Below, one piece after another: positions 27,259-35,825 of a stretch of 64,000 bases of DNA (the first letter of the stretch is position 1; each line of letters opens with the position of its first letter). The notes below the pieces were generated by a model. The model did not search any database. It saw only the letters and a program-made list of their open reading frames with translations, and was not told the origin of the DNA. Source of the DNA: Pelomonas sp051857475. GTDB lineage: Bacteria > Pseudomonadota > Gammaproteobacteria > Burkholderiales > Burkholderiaceae_C. The translations under genes and the position numbers were made by a program. Location: contig NZ_JBPZGZ010000007.1 of NCBI RefSeq assembly GCF_051857475.1, forward strand, positions 62,001-126,000, read 5' to 3'.

Positions 27259-27807
27259 ATGGCCTCAGACATCACCCTGCTGCTGCATGAACTCTCCGCC
27301 GGCAACACGGCCGCGCGCGACCGGCTCTACACGGCCCTCTATCCCGAGCTCAAGCGCCTGGCGCGGAGTCATCTCGCCGGTCATGCGCCGATGACGCTGG
27401 AGCCGGCGGCGTTGATCCACGAGGTCTGGCTGAAGAGCGCCGGCCCGACACCGAAAGAGGCGGCCCTGCACCGCGCCCAGTTCTTCGCCCATGCCAGCAA
27501 GGTCATGCGCAGCGTCATCGTCGACCACCTGCGCGAGCGCAATGCCGACAAGCGCGGCGCCGGCGCCCAGGTCACGCTGTCCACCACGGCGCTGGAGCAG
27601 CTGGCACCACCCGACGTGCTGCAGCTCAACGACGTCATGCAGCTGCTGGAGCGCGCCGACGGCCGTGCCCACCAGGTTGTCGAGATGCGGTTCTTCGGTG
27701 GCCTGGAACTGGAGGAGATTGCCGAGCTGCTGGACGTGTCGGTGCCCACCATCAAGCGCGACTGGCGCAAGGCGCGCGCCTTCCTCTTTGAAGCCTTGCA
27801 GGCATGA
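27259..27807 (+). CDS. ECF-subfamily RNA polymerase sigma factor (TIGR02999 type)
   Basis: 182 residues. Region 2 (RLYTALYPELKRLARSHL, EPAALIHEVWLK, FFAHASKVMRSVIVDHLRER) and region 4 (FFGGLELEEIAELLDVSVPTIKRDWRKARAFL) match the TIGR02999 group of ECF-like sigma factors. These are typically paired with Ser/Thr kinases rather than membrane anti-sigma factors. Its stop overlaps the kinase start by 4 bases. In Xanthomonas EcfK/PknS and Vibrio EcfP/PknT, the kinase activates the sigma factor by phosphorylation; I infer the same logic here. Confidence 0.88.
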   Translation: MASDITLLLHELSAGNTAARDRLYTALYPELKRLARSHLAGHAPMTLEPAALIHEVWLKSAGPTPKEAALHRAQFFAHASKVMRSVIVDHLRERNADKRGAGAQVTLSTTALEQLAPPDVLQLNDVMQLLERADGRAHQVVEMRFFGGLELEEIAELLDVSVPTIKRDWRKARAFLFEALQA

Positions 27808-30335
27808 ACACGACTGACCGGGCCGGCGCGCTGGCCGCCTTCGACGCCTGGCAGGACGCGAGCCCGCCGCAGCGCGAGGCCTTGCTGTCGGAGCTGCCGG
27901 CGGCGCAGCGCGAGCGGCTGGAGGCCTTGATCAAAGCGGATCGCGCAGCCGAGGCTGGTGGCTTTCTGAAAGCGCCGGCCCAGCTGCCCCACGCGCCCGA
28001 GCTGGCTGGCCAGGCCTTGGGTGCCTGGACTCTCGTCACCCCGCTGGGCAGCGGCGGCATGGGCGAGGTGTGGCGGGCACGGCGCAGCGACGGCGCCCAT
28101 CACGGCGAGGCTGCCATCAAGCTGCTGCACAGCCCCTGGCGTGGCGAAGGCAGCCAGGCGCGCTTTCGCCGCGAGGGCGAGTTGCTGGCGCGGCTGACCC
28201 ACCCGAACATCGCCCGCCTGCTGGACATCGGCGAGGCCCTGCTCGGCGCGACGCGCACGCGCTACCTGGTGCTGGAGCTGGTGGAGGGCGAGCGCATCGA
28301 CCGCTGGTGCGAAGCGCAGGGCCTCGATGTCGCTTCACGGCTGCAGCTCTTCCTGCAGGTCTGCGACGCGGTGGCGCATGCCCATGCCCGCCTGGTCGTG
28401 CACCGCGACCTCAAGCCCGGCAACATCCTCGTCAACGCCGAGGGCCAGGTGAAGCTGCTGGACTTCGGCGTCGCCAAGCTGCTGGCCGATGACACCGGCG
28501 CCGAGCTCACGGCACAACTGCCCGCCGGCCTGACGCCGGAATACGCGGCGCCCGAGCAGTTGCGCGGCGAACCCGTCAGCACCGCCACCGACGTGTTCGC
28601 GCTGGGCCGACTGCTGTGCCTGCTGCTGACCGGCCAGCGCGAGCCCGGCCCCACGCTGCGCGGCGACCTCGCCCTCATCGTCGGCCGCGCGCTGAAGGAG
28701 AGGCCCGATGAGCGCTATGCCGGCGCCAGCGCCCTGGCGGACGACGTGCGCCGCCATCTGGAGCACCGCCCCATCCTCGCGCGCCCCGACTCGCTGGCCT
28801 ACCGCGGCGCCAGGTTCGCACGCCGCTACCGGCTGCAGCTGGCGGCCCTGAGCCTGGTGCTTGCCAGCCTGCTGGCCGGCATGGGCGCCACCGCCTGGCA
28901 ATGGCGCGAGGCCACGCGCGAGGCCGCGCGCACGCGCCGCGTGCAAAGCGTGCTGACCGAATTGCTGAGCGGTCTCAGCCCCGACGCCTCGGGCAGCGCA
29001 ACGGTGCCGATGCTTGAGCTGCTGCGCCGCAGCTGGGCCGAGGCGAAGCGCCGACTGGCGGGCGATCCGGAACTGCTGGCCGAGGTGGCGCGGCCGCTGG
29101 GGCTGCTGCTGAACCAGTCGGGCGACATGGCGCTGGCGGCCGAAGCTCTGTCGCTGGCGCATGCGCGATTGCAGGGCCGGGGCGACGAGGGTCGCGAGGT
29201 CGCCCTGCAGTTCGCCAACACCCAACGCCGGCTTGGCAACGCCGACGCCGCGCGACGCCTGTTCGAGCCCCTGGCCGAGGGGAATGACGCCCAGGCCGTC
29301 ATCGCCCTGGCCAACCTCGGCGAGATGGCGGCAGAGGCCGGTGAGCTGGCGCGTGCCGAAGCCATGCTGCGCCGCGTCGAACCGCTGGCCCTGGCCCGCT
29401 TCGGCGCGCAACACGAGGCCTACCGCAAATCGCTGGACGCCCTGGCCAACCTCGCCCGCGCCCAGGGCCGCTGGGACGAGGCCCGCGCCCGCCTGGCGCA
29501 ACTGGTGCAGGCCAGCGCCGGCGTGAACCGCCTGACGGCCGCCCAGGCGCGCGCCTCCGCCGCGACGCTGGAGATGGAGCTCGGCCGCTACGCCAGCGCG
29601 GTGCCCATGCTGCAGGCCAGCGTGGCCGAACTGGGCGAAGTGCTGGGGCCAGGCGACGCGACGACCGTCTACACGCGCGCCTGGCTGGCCGGCGCCCTCT
29701 TCCACGATGGCGACATCGGCGCGGCCCGCCGCGAGGCCGAGGCAGCGGCTGAACAGGCCCAGGCCCTGGCAGAGCCCGATGCCGCGCCGCTGGTGGCCCT
29801 GACTGCGGCGCGCCTGCAGCTGCGAGGTGGCGAAGCGGCGGCGGCCGAAGCCCGGCTGCAGGCCTTGCAGGCCCGCCTCGAAGCCACCGGCGCTCCCGCG
29901 GCCGCAGCTCGCGCCCTGGCCTTGCGTGGTGAAGCGGCACTCCGCCAAGGCCATGTCGACGAAGCACGCCGCCGCATCGACGAGTCCTTGGCCCGCCAGC
30001 GCCAGCTGCTGCCGGCCCATGACGCCGACCTGTGGCCGACGCTGGCGTTGAAGGCCCTGTGCCAACCCGAGATGGCCCTGCAGCCCCTTGCCGAAGCACT
30101 GCAGGTTGCGCAGGCGGGCCTGGCCGATGGACATCCCGACCGCGCCCGTGTGGCTGCCCTGCAGGCCTTGTTCAAGGCCGACCGAGCGGCGCGAGATGCA
30201 GCGCTGCAGGCCTATGCCCAGGCCCTGTCATCGCGTCGCGATGCTGCTGCTGCGCACAAGACCGTGCTGGCATTGCAGTCATCGCCCGCCCCCGCGCCCG
30301 ATGCGCGGGATGCTCTTGTCCTGTTGAGCTTTTGA
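27804..30335 (+). CDS. transmembrane Ser/Thr protein kinase with TPR region
   Basis: 843 residues. The Hanks-type kinase domain is at about 72-325: glycine loop GSGGMGEVW (near 82), Lys in AAIKLL, catalytic loop HRDLKPGN (H200, D202), DFGVAK, and activation segment TPEYAAPEQ. A membrane helix at about 344-366 separates it from a large extracytoplasmic TPR-like region rich in Ala, Arg and Leu. The topology suggests it senses an outside signal and phosphorylates a cytoplasmic target, the likely one being the ECF sigma factor encoded just upstream. Confidence 0.88.
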   Translation: MNTTDRAGALAAFDAWQDASPPQREALLSELPAAQRERLEALIKADRAAEAGGFLKAPAQLPHAPELAGQALGAWTLVTPLGSGGMGEVWRARRSDGAHHGEAAIKLLHSPWRGEGSQARFRREGELLARLTHPNIARLLDIGEALLGATRTRYLVLELVEGERIDRWCEAQGLDVASRLQLFLQVCDAVAHAHARLVVHRDLKPGNILVNAEGQVKLLDFGVAKLLADDTGAELTAQLPAGLTPEYAAPEQLRGEPVSTATDVFALGRLLCLLLTGQREPGPTLRGDLALIVGRALKERPDERYAGASALADDVRRHLEHRPILARPDSLAYRGARFARRYRLQLAALSLVLASLLAGMGATAWQWREATREAARTRRVQSVLTELLSGLSPDASGSATVPMLELLRRSWAEAKRRLAGDPELLAEVARPLGLLLNQSGDMALAAEALSLAHARLQGRGDEGREVALQFANTQRRLGNADAARRLFEPLAEGNDAQAVIALANLGEMAAEAGELARAEAMLRRVEPLALARFGAQHEAYRKSLDALANLARAQGRWDEARARLAQLVQASAGVNRLTAAQARASAATLEMELGRYASAVPMLQASVAELGEVLGPGDATTVYTRAWLAGALFHDGDIGAARREAEAAAEQAQALAEPDAAPLVALTAARLQLRGGEAAAAEARLQALQARLEATGAPAAAARALALRGEAALRQGHVDEARRRIDESLARQRQLLPAHDADLWPTLALKALCQPEMALQPLAEALQVAQAGLADGHPDRARVAALQALFKADRAARDAALQAYAQALSSRRDAAAAHKTVLALQSSPAPAPDARDALVLLSF

Positions 30336-30346
30336 TGGAGACCCCC

Positions 30347-30622
30347 ATGTCACTGCGACTCCTTCCCGCCCTGCTCGCCGTCTGCGCGGCTGCGGCCATC
30401 GCCAACCCCACCACGCCGGCGACGCCCACCCAGGCAGCCTCGGGTCCGTCCGCCACGGCGACCAACAAGGTCGGCACCTCGGCACCGAACGCCGGCGGCA
30501 ATGGCGGTGGCCTGAGCAGCAACGGCGGCAATACCGCCGGCCAGGTCACACCCAAGAAGCCCAAGTGCCCCGATCCGGGCAGCACCGCCTGCCCAGTCGT
30601 CAAGACGCCGGTCGGTAAGTAG
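30347..30622 (+). CDS. small exported Gly/Asn/Thr-rich protein
   Basis: 91 residues. A signal peptide (1-19, SLRLLPALLAVCAAAAIA) precedes a low-complexity mature part rich in Thr, Pro, Gly and Asn (PTTPATPTQAAS; NAGGNGGGLSSNGGN), ending with a short two-cysteine segment CPDPGSTACP. GGAG six bases before the ATG supports the start. It follows the kinase stop by 11 bases and is almost certainly in the same operon. It could be a ligand, substrate or structural partner of the kinase's outer domain; this is speculation. Confidence 0.68.
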   Translation: MSLRLLPALLAVCAAAAIANPTTPATPTQAASGPSATATNKVGTSAPNAGGNGGGLSSNGGNTAGQVTPKKPKCPDPGSTACPVVKTPVGK

Positions 30623-30633
30623 TGCCCAAGGGC

Positions 30634-30772
30634 CTGCGGGCCGAGCGCCGGGCCGCTCCCTAGCCGGCCCGCCTTGGCGATGTGCTTGCGGCTCGATGCC
30701 GCAAGCATCGCCATCCCCTCGGGGGACCGGCCAGGGCCGCTCGCGTTCAGCGGAGCGGACATGGACGAGGGG
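30634..30772. repeat. dispersed palindromic intergenic repeat, copy B
   Basis: Second copy of the element at 25196-25330. Shared blocks are CTGCGGGCCGAGCGCCGG, GGCCGCTCCC, GCGATGTGCTTGCGGCTC, ATGCCGCAAGCATCGCC, CCTCGGGGGACCG, GCGTTCAGC and GACGAGGGG. It too occupies a convergent gap (genes ending 30622 and 30773). The two copies bracket the SH3 protein/ECF/kinase cassette. Confidence 0.75.
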
Positions 30773-31396
30773 CTAACCTTTCGTGACGACGAAGGTGACC
30801 TCGTACCTGCCGCCGTCGCCCGTGATGGTCAGCGTCTTGGTCTTGGGACCGGCGGCCACATCGAGCAGGTTGGCGCTGAGGGCCAGTTCCTGGGTCGTGC
30901 CGACGCGGTCGTCGAAGTTGGGGAAGCCGGTCGGGATGCCGAGAGCGCCATTGATGTCGGCCTTCAGCTTGTTGACGCGCTGAGCCCGCGTCATGCCGGC
31001 GGACGCCGCCAGCGAACTGACGACGGCGCCCTTGGTCAGTTCGCGCGCCGTGCCGGGCTTGCCGTCGTCGTGTTCCATCATGGACACGAGGATGACGGCA
31101 TTGGCCGGATTGGCGATGGCCTTGGCCGAGCCCGAGGGGCCCCAAGCATTGCGGCGCCACACGACGAAGGGAAAGTCGCTTGGGTTGATGCCCGGCTGCA
31201 GTGGCTGGGTGCCATGGGTCTCGCCCTCATCGACATCGCTCCACGGTCCGTAGAGCGTGACCTCGGCATTGGGCAGCAGCGGGTTGCCAAGGTCGACGGC
31301 GGTGACGAGGACATAGGGCTCGTCCGAGCCGACCTCGTCGGTCTCGATCTTGCACTTGATGTTCTTCAGGGCGATGGTGACGGGCAATGCGGCCAT
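30773..31396 (-). CDS. hypothetical protein, 207 residues
   Basis: I do not recognise a named family. There is no signal peptide or membrane helix. An N-terminal beta-rich region contains KNIKCKIETDEVGSDEPYVL, a pattern I have seen at the start of uncharacterised proteins that may bind metal or calcium. The middle is Ala-rich, and the C-terminus is again beta-like (LTITGDGGRYEVTFVV). The ATG at 31396 is chosen because GGAG stands six bases before it; an earlier ATG at 31429 is possible. It stands alone. Confidence 0.6.
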   Translation of the reverse strand: MAALPVTIALKNIKCKIETDEVGSDEPYVLVTAVDLGNPLLPNAEVTLYGPWSDVDEGETHGTQPLQPGINPSDFPFVVWRRNAWGPSGSAKAIANPANAVILVSMMEHDDGKPGTARELTKGAVVSSLAASAGMTRAQRVNKLKADINGALGIPTGFPNFDDRVGTTQELALSANLLDVAAGPKTKTLTITGDGGRYEVTFVVTKG

Positions 31397-31581
31397 GATG
31401 GTCTCCAGGGAGTTGGAGCGCGGCGACATGCCGGCTCCCCATCAAGGACGCAAAGCGCTGCCCGCCAGGGATCACGCGGCAGCACGTGAAAACTACCCCC
31501 ACGCTGGAATCCGGGCTGCTGACACGTGCTGTCACAGCGGGCTTCGAACATGGCGGCACTCACCCACCACACGAGACCACC

Positions 31582-31950
31582 ATGCAACCCGACTGCCTCA
31601 TCCTCTACGTGCACAGCCCCGCCGAGAGCGTGCTCTTCTACCGTTCGCTGCTGGGCCGCGAGCCCGTCGAGCAGAGCCCCAACTTCGCGATGTTCATGCT
31701 CAACGACAAGACCATGCTCGGCCTCTGGGCTGCCCATGATGTGCAGCCCACCGGCCTGCATCGCGGCGGTGGCTCGGAGATCGGCATCACCGTCGAAACC
31801 GACACCGAAGTGAACGCCGCCGTCGCCGCCTGGAAGGCCTCGGGCTGGCCGGTGCTGCAGTCACCCACGTCCATGGACTTCGGTTTCACGGCCGTGACGG
31901 CCGACCCCGACGGCCACCGGGTGCGGGTGTTCAGGCCGACGCAGGGCTGA
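31582..31950 (+). CDS. VOC family (glyoxalase/bleomycin-resistance-like) protein
   Basis: 122 residues, one vicinal-oxygen-chelate module pair. It shows SPAESVLFYRSLLGREPV near the N-terminus, a middle strand region (NFAMFMLNDKTMLGLW) and a typical C-terminal TAVTADPDGHRVRVFRP. It is the usual length for PhnB/bleomycin-binding-like members that dimerise. The substrate is unknown. It converges on the hemerythrin gene with 6 bases between the stops. Confidence 0.82.
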   Translation: MQPDCLILYVHSPAESVLFYRSLLGREPVEQSPNFAMFMLNDKTMLGLWAAHDVQPTGLHRGGGSEIGITVETDTEVNAAVAAWKASGWPVLQSPTSMDFGFTAVTADPDGHRVRVFRPTQG

Positions 31951-31956
31951 CGTCTT

Positions 31957-32541
31957 TCAGCGCGTGCGCTTGGGCTTGCTCTTGCCACGCAGCTGGGCTC
32001 CGGCGGTTGCGCTGCCTCGCGCCGCCGGTTTGTCTGCCGCTGACTTGGCGGGCTTGACCAGACCGGTCGCAGCCGACACGGCCACGGTCTGGAACTCGGC
32101 CGCGTAGTGCTTGCGCATGCGCACGATCTCGCGCTTGTACTTGCTGGCGAGTTGCTGCTTCTTCGCGTCCGACAGCAACCGGCCGGCGACGTGGAAGAAC
32201 TTGGATTCCTCTTCCTTGAGGTGATGACGCACCTTGAAGCTGAGCGTCTTGGCCGTCGCGATCCAGCCGTCCTGCGCCTTGTTGCGCACCGACAGGTCTT
32301 CGAGCAACTCGTCGACCTGGTGATGCTCGTGCAGCGCGTGCCGTGACGAATCCAGGCCGCCGTCTTCCATCAGCAGCGGCACGTACAGAAAGCGCTCCTC
32401 AGCCGCCGCGTGGGCCATCAACTCCACCTTCAGTTGCAGGAAGAGCAACTGGCGCGTGGCCATGTCACCACGCGAGGCGGTGAGCTTGCGGCACAGGTCG
32501 CGTTGCAGGTCGTGGCTTTCGCGGATGGCTTCGAAGATCAT
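31957..32541 (-). CDS. hemerythrin-domain protein
   Basis: 194 residues. The helical bundle carries the di-iron ligand pattern: RESHDLQRDL, MAHAAAEERFLYVP, LHEHHQVDELL and VRHHLKEEESKFF. A basic Lys/Ala-rich tail of about 40 residues (ending GKSKPKRTR) follows and may bind nucleic acid or be unstructured. Such proteins bind oxygen or NO, or sense iron and redox state. The ATG at 32541 begins the domain. The gene is separate from the aceK run upstream (77-base gap). Confidence 0.82.
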   Translation of the reverse strand: MIFEAIRESHDLQRDLCRKLTASRGDMATRQLLFLQLKVELMAHAAAEERFLYVPLLMEDGGLDSSRHALHEHHQVDELLEDLSVRNKAQDGWIATAKTLSFKVRHHLKEEESKFFHVAGRLLSDAKKQQLASKYKREIVRMRKHYAAEFQTVAVSAATGLVKPAKSAADKPAARGSATAGAQLRGKSKPKRTR

Positions 32542-32618
32542 GCGGTGCTCTCCAGAACAGGGACGATCAGAGCTATGGTGGAGGGCTGCAGACCCGCCGT
32601 CTGTCGGACTGCACCGCT

Positions 32619-33380
32619 TCAATGGGGTGACCAGCGAACCTCACCACCCAGCGTCTTCAACAGGAGGATGACCATCATGAGGCCGACGACGCACCAGACC
32701 GCGCCGAGGACGATGAGCGCGGACAGATGGAAGGCGACCTTGGCGGCAAACGCCTGGCCCGCCGCTTCCGAAGCGCCCAGGGCTGGCAGCCAGGCCAGAA
32801 GCTCGATGGAGAGCCACGCCAGGAAAGGCAGGCCAAACACCAGAAAGAACAGCATCGTGAGGCGTGGATGTCGATCCGCGAACTCCCTGTTCACGCCCAG
32901 CAGGCGAAAGATCACGGCGGCAGGGATCAAGGCCACGCATGAGGCCAGCAACCAGGCATTGACGCCGGGCCGCCGAGCCGCCGCCCATGCCGACAGCCGG
33001 GACGGGCCAAGCAACCCGCGCAGCGACGCTTCGGACAGCAAGCCATGCAACTCAGGCGTGGAAACATGGCCCAGCGCCTCCAACATCTTCAACCCGATCG
33101 CGAGAACTGCCAGCGCCAGGCATCCCCAGCCGAGCAGGCGTGGAACTCGCGAGGCATCGACCCGCTTCACGAGCTTGCCGACCAGAGCGCCCGCGCCAAG
33201 AACCACGGCGCCGCAGGCCAGGAAAGCGGCCACGCCGCTGAGGTGGACCACGCCACGGCCCGGCATGAAGTAGAGATGCCCGGTGGCGATCCCGACGGCG
33301 GCCCAGGCCAGCAACACGGCCACCGCAAGTCCGATCAGCCAATGGCGGGTGATCAACGTCGGCATGGCATGGCCCCGCAT
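32619..33380 (-). CDS. multi-pass membrane protein, aceK-linked
   Basis: 253 residues with about six hydrophobic helices. I do not recognise the family. The ATG at 33380 overlaps the AceK stop by 1 base (TGATG), so it is translated from the same message; an internal ATG at 33365 (MPTLITRHW) is an alternative start. It is the last gene of the liuA-dehydratase-can-aceK run, and nothing in the sequence indicates its substrate. Confidence 0.65.
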   Translation of the reverse strand: MRGHAMPTLITRHWLIGLAVAVLLAWAAVGIATGHLYFMPGRGVVHLSGVAAFLACGAVVLGAGALVGKLVKRVDASRVPRLLGWGCLALAVLAIGLKMLEALGHVSTPELHGLLSEASLRGLLGPSRLSAWAAARRPGVNAWLLASCVALIPAAVIFRLLGVNREFADRHPRLTMLFFLVFGLPFLAWLSIELLAWLPALGASEAAGQAFAAKVAFHLSALIVLGAVWCVVGLMMVILLLKTLGGEVRWSPH

Positions 33381-35134
33381 CAGGCTGCGGCAGCGAACCG
33401 CCGCGACGGGTCGTAGGGGAACACGTCGTGCACATGCCCCGCCAGGATGCGTTCCTTGTTCCCTTGCCAGAAACTCGCATCCAGCAGATCGGCGTGATGC
33501 CGCATGAAAGCCTCGCGCACCCGCGGGTTGCCGAGCAGGAAGGGGACAAAGGTCTCGGGGAAGACGTCGCGCGGCGCGACGGCGTACCAGACCTCGCCTG
33601 ACATCTCCTCCTCCTCGTTGCGCGGCTCGGGCACGCGGCGGAAGTTGCAGTCGGTCAGGTATTCGATCTCGTCGTAGTCGTAGAACACGACCTTGCCGTG
33701 GCGGGTCACACCGAAGTTCTTCCACAGCATGTCGCCGGGGAAGATGTTGGCGGCCACCAGGTCCTTGATGGCATTGCCGTACTCGATGACGACACGCTCG
33801 ACCTGCTCGGGCGTGGCGTCCTGCAGATAGATGTTGAGCGGCACCATGCGGCGCTCGATGTAGACATGCTTGAGCACGAGGTCGTCGCCGCTTTCCTCGA
33901 GCAGGCTGCCGCAGAAATGCCTCAGCTCGGCGATCAGTTCCTCGTCGAAGCGGTGGCGCGGGAAGGCCACCCGCGTGTACTCCAGCGTGTCGGCCATGCG
34001 GCCGACGCGGTCGTGGCTCTTCACCAGCAGGTATTTGCTCTGGATGAGTTCGCGCGTCGTGTCCTTGGCCGGCGGGTAGAAGTCCTTGATGACCTTGAAG
34101 ACGAAGGGCCAGCTCGGCAGATCAAACACCAGCATGACCATGCCCTTGATGCCGGGTGCGATGCGGAAGCGATCGCTGGAATGGCGCAGGTGGTAGAGGA
34201 AGTCGCGGTAGAAGAGGTTCTTGCCCTGCTTCTGCAGACCCAGGGCCGAATAGATCTCGGAGCGGGGCTTGCGCGGCATCAACGAGCGCAGGAACTGGAC
34301 ATAGGCGCTGGGCACTTCCATGTCGACGAGGAAGTAGGCGCGGGCAAAGCTGAACAGGCCAGCCAGGTCGTCCTCGCCGAACAGGGCCGCGTCGATGAAG
34401 AAGCGGCCGCTGGCGTCGTTGCGCAAGATGGGCAAGGCGAAGGGCGTCTCGGTGAAGCCGTTGATGATCTTGCCGACCACATAGGCGCCCTTGTTGCGGT
34501 AGAACAGGCTGGACAGCACCTGGACCTGGAAATTGGCGCGGCGACGGAACTCGCCCAGCCGCTGCAGCACCGCGGCCAGCACGCGGCCGACGTCGCGATC
34601 CAGGTCGACGAACTCGCCGTTCAGCTGGAAGTTGGTGATGACGCGCTTGAGCGTCTCGTGCAGCTTGTCGGGCGCCGGGTAGTAGGCCCGGTAGGTGGGC
34701 AGCGCGGCCGGCTCGTCGTTCTCGATGTATTCCGTCGAGACGGCCGGCCGCATGAAGATGAAGTCGTTGTGGAAGTAGGCGTGGTGCAGGATGCGCGTGC
34801 ACACCGAGTTGAAGAAGGTCTCGGCCAGCTCGGGCTGGTGGTGATCGACCAGCAGGCCGATGTAGTGCAGCTTGACCTGTTGCCAGACGTCCATGGGCAG
34901 CGCGGACGCCGCGAATCGCGCCTCCAGCAGCGCCGTGGCCTCGGCGACGCGGGCGTCGTAGAACTCGATGCGCAGGGCCTGGGCGCGCTGCTGGCCGGCC
35001 CAGTCGCCGCGCTCGAAGCGGGCCTTGGCTTCCCGGGTGGTGTCGCGGAAGAGGCGGTAGTGGCGATCGAAGCCGCCCAGCAGGGCCTGGGCGATCTCGA
35101 AGGCGCGGGTGTCGGTCAGCTGCGTCGGGAACAT
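33380..35134 (-). CDS. aceK: isocitrate dehydrogenase kinase/phosphatase
   Basis: 584 residues, the family's normal length. AceK switches isocitrate dehydrogenase off by phosphorylation and on by dephosphorylation, sending carbon into the glyoxylate shunt during growth on acetate, fatty acids or leucine. Signatures are the ATP loop APGIKGMVMLVF with the Lys in FVFKVIKDFYPP, and the catalytic block AANIFPGDMLWKNFGVTRHG with YDYDEIEYL. The isocitrate lyase and malate synthase genes are not here; aceK instead sits 13 bp after the carbonic anhydrase gene in the run that begins with liuA. Confidence 0.95.
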   Translation of the reverse strand: MFPTQLTDTRAFEIAQALLGGFDRHYRLFRDTTREAKARFERGDWAGQQRAQALRIEFYDARVAEATALLEARFAASALPMDVWQQVKLHYIGLLVDHHQPELAETFFNSVCTRILHHAYFHNDFIFMRPAVSTEYIENDEPAALPTYRAYYPAPDKLHETLKRVITNFQLNGEFVDLDRDVGRVLAAVLQRLGEFRRRANFQVQVLSSLFYRNKGAYVVGKIINGFTETPFALPILRNDASGRFFIDAALFGEDDLAGLFSFARAYFLVDMEVPSAYVQFLRSLMPRKPRSEIYSALGLQKQGKNLFYRDFLYHLRHSSDRFRIAPGIKGMVMLVFDLPSWPFVFKVIKDFYPPAKDTTRELIQSKYLLVKSHDRVGRMADTLEYTRVAFPRHRFDEELIAELRHFCGSLLEESGDDLVLKHVYIERRMVPLNIYLQDATPEQVERVVIEYGNAIKDLVAANIFPGDMLWKNFGVTRHGKVVFYDYDEIEYLTDCNFRRVPEPRNEEEEMSGEVWYAVAPRDVFPETFVPFLLGNPRVREAFMRHHADLLDASFWQGNKERILAGHVHDVFPYDPSRRFAAAA

Positions 35135-35147
35135 GCCCCGACTCTAG

Positions 35148-35825
35148 TCAGCCCGCTGTGGCGTAGCGTGCCTTGACGTTGGCCAGGGCTCGGCGGTAGG
35201 CCGGGTCGACGTCGCCCGGACTGCCGGCCGTCAGCGCCAGGTCTTCCAGCAGGCCGTTGTGCAGGCCATAGACCCAGCCGTGCACGACGACTTCCTGGCC
35301 ACGCTCCCAGGCGTCCTGCACGACGGTGGTGTGGCAGGCGTTGCGGGCCTGCTCCAGCACGTTGAGCTCGCAAAGTGCATCGACGCGCTTCGGTTCGGGC
35401 ACGCCGTTCAGCCACTCGCTGTGCATGTGGCGCACGTCCTGCACGTGGCGGATCCAGTTCTCGACCAGGCCGACGCGCATGTCGTACAGCGCCGCGCGCA
35501 CGCCGCCGCAATTGCTGTGGCCGACGACGATGATGTGGCGCACCTTCAGGTGGTCGACCGCGAACTGCATGACGGACAGGCAGTTCAGGTCGGAGTGCAC
35601 CACCACGTTGGCGACATTGCGGTGCACGAAGAGCTCGCCCGGCAGCAGGTCGACCAGCTCGTTGGCCGGCACGCGGCTGTCCGCGCAACCGATCCACAGG
35701 TATTGCGGCTCCTGCTGCTTGAGCAGGCGCGAGAAGAAGCCCGGCTCACGCGCCTCGGTCTCGGCGGCCCAGCGCTTGTTGTTGTTCAGCAGGTCCTGCA
35801 GTTCGTGGTTGGTATCGGTCGTCAT
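35148..35825 (-). CDS. can: beta-carbonic anhydrase
   Basis: 225 residues. The zinc ligands Cys47 (CADSR with Asp49 and Arg51), His103 and Cys106 (GHSNCGG) are all present. It interconverts CO2 and bicarbonate in the cytoplasm. In this setting bicarbonate could feed a biotin-dependent carboxylase such as methylcrotonyl-CoA carboxylase of leucine breakdown, although no carboxylase gene is in the window. It overlaps the upstream dehydratase gene by 4 bases (ATGA). Confidence 0.93.
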   Translation of the reverse strand: MTTDTNHELQDLLNNNKRWAAETEAREPGFFSRLLKQQEPQYLWIGCADSRVPANELVDLLPGELFVHRNVANVVVHSDLNCLSVMQFAVDHLKVRHIIVVGHSNCGGVRAALYDMRVGLVENWIRHVQDVRHMHSEWLNGVPEPKRVDALCELNVLEQARNACHTTVVQDAWERGQEVVVHGWVYGLHNGLLEDLALTAGSPGDVDPAYRRALANVKARYATAG

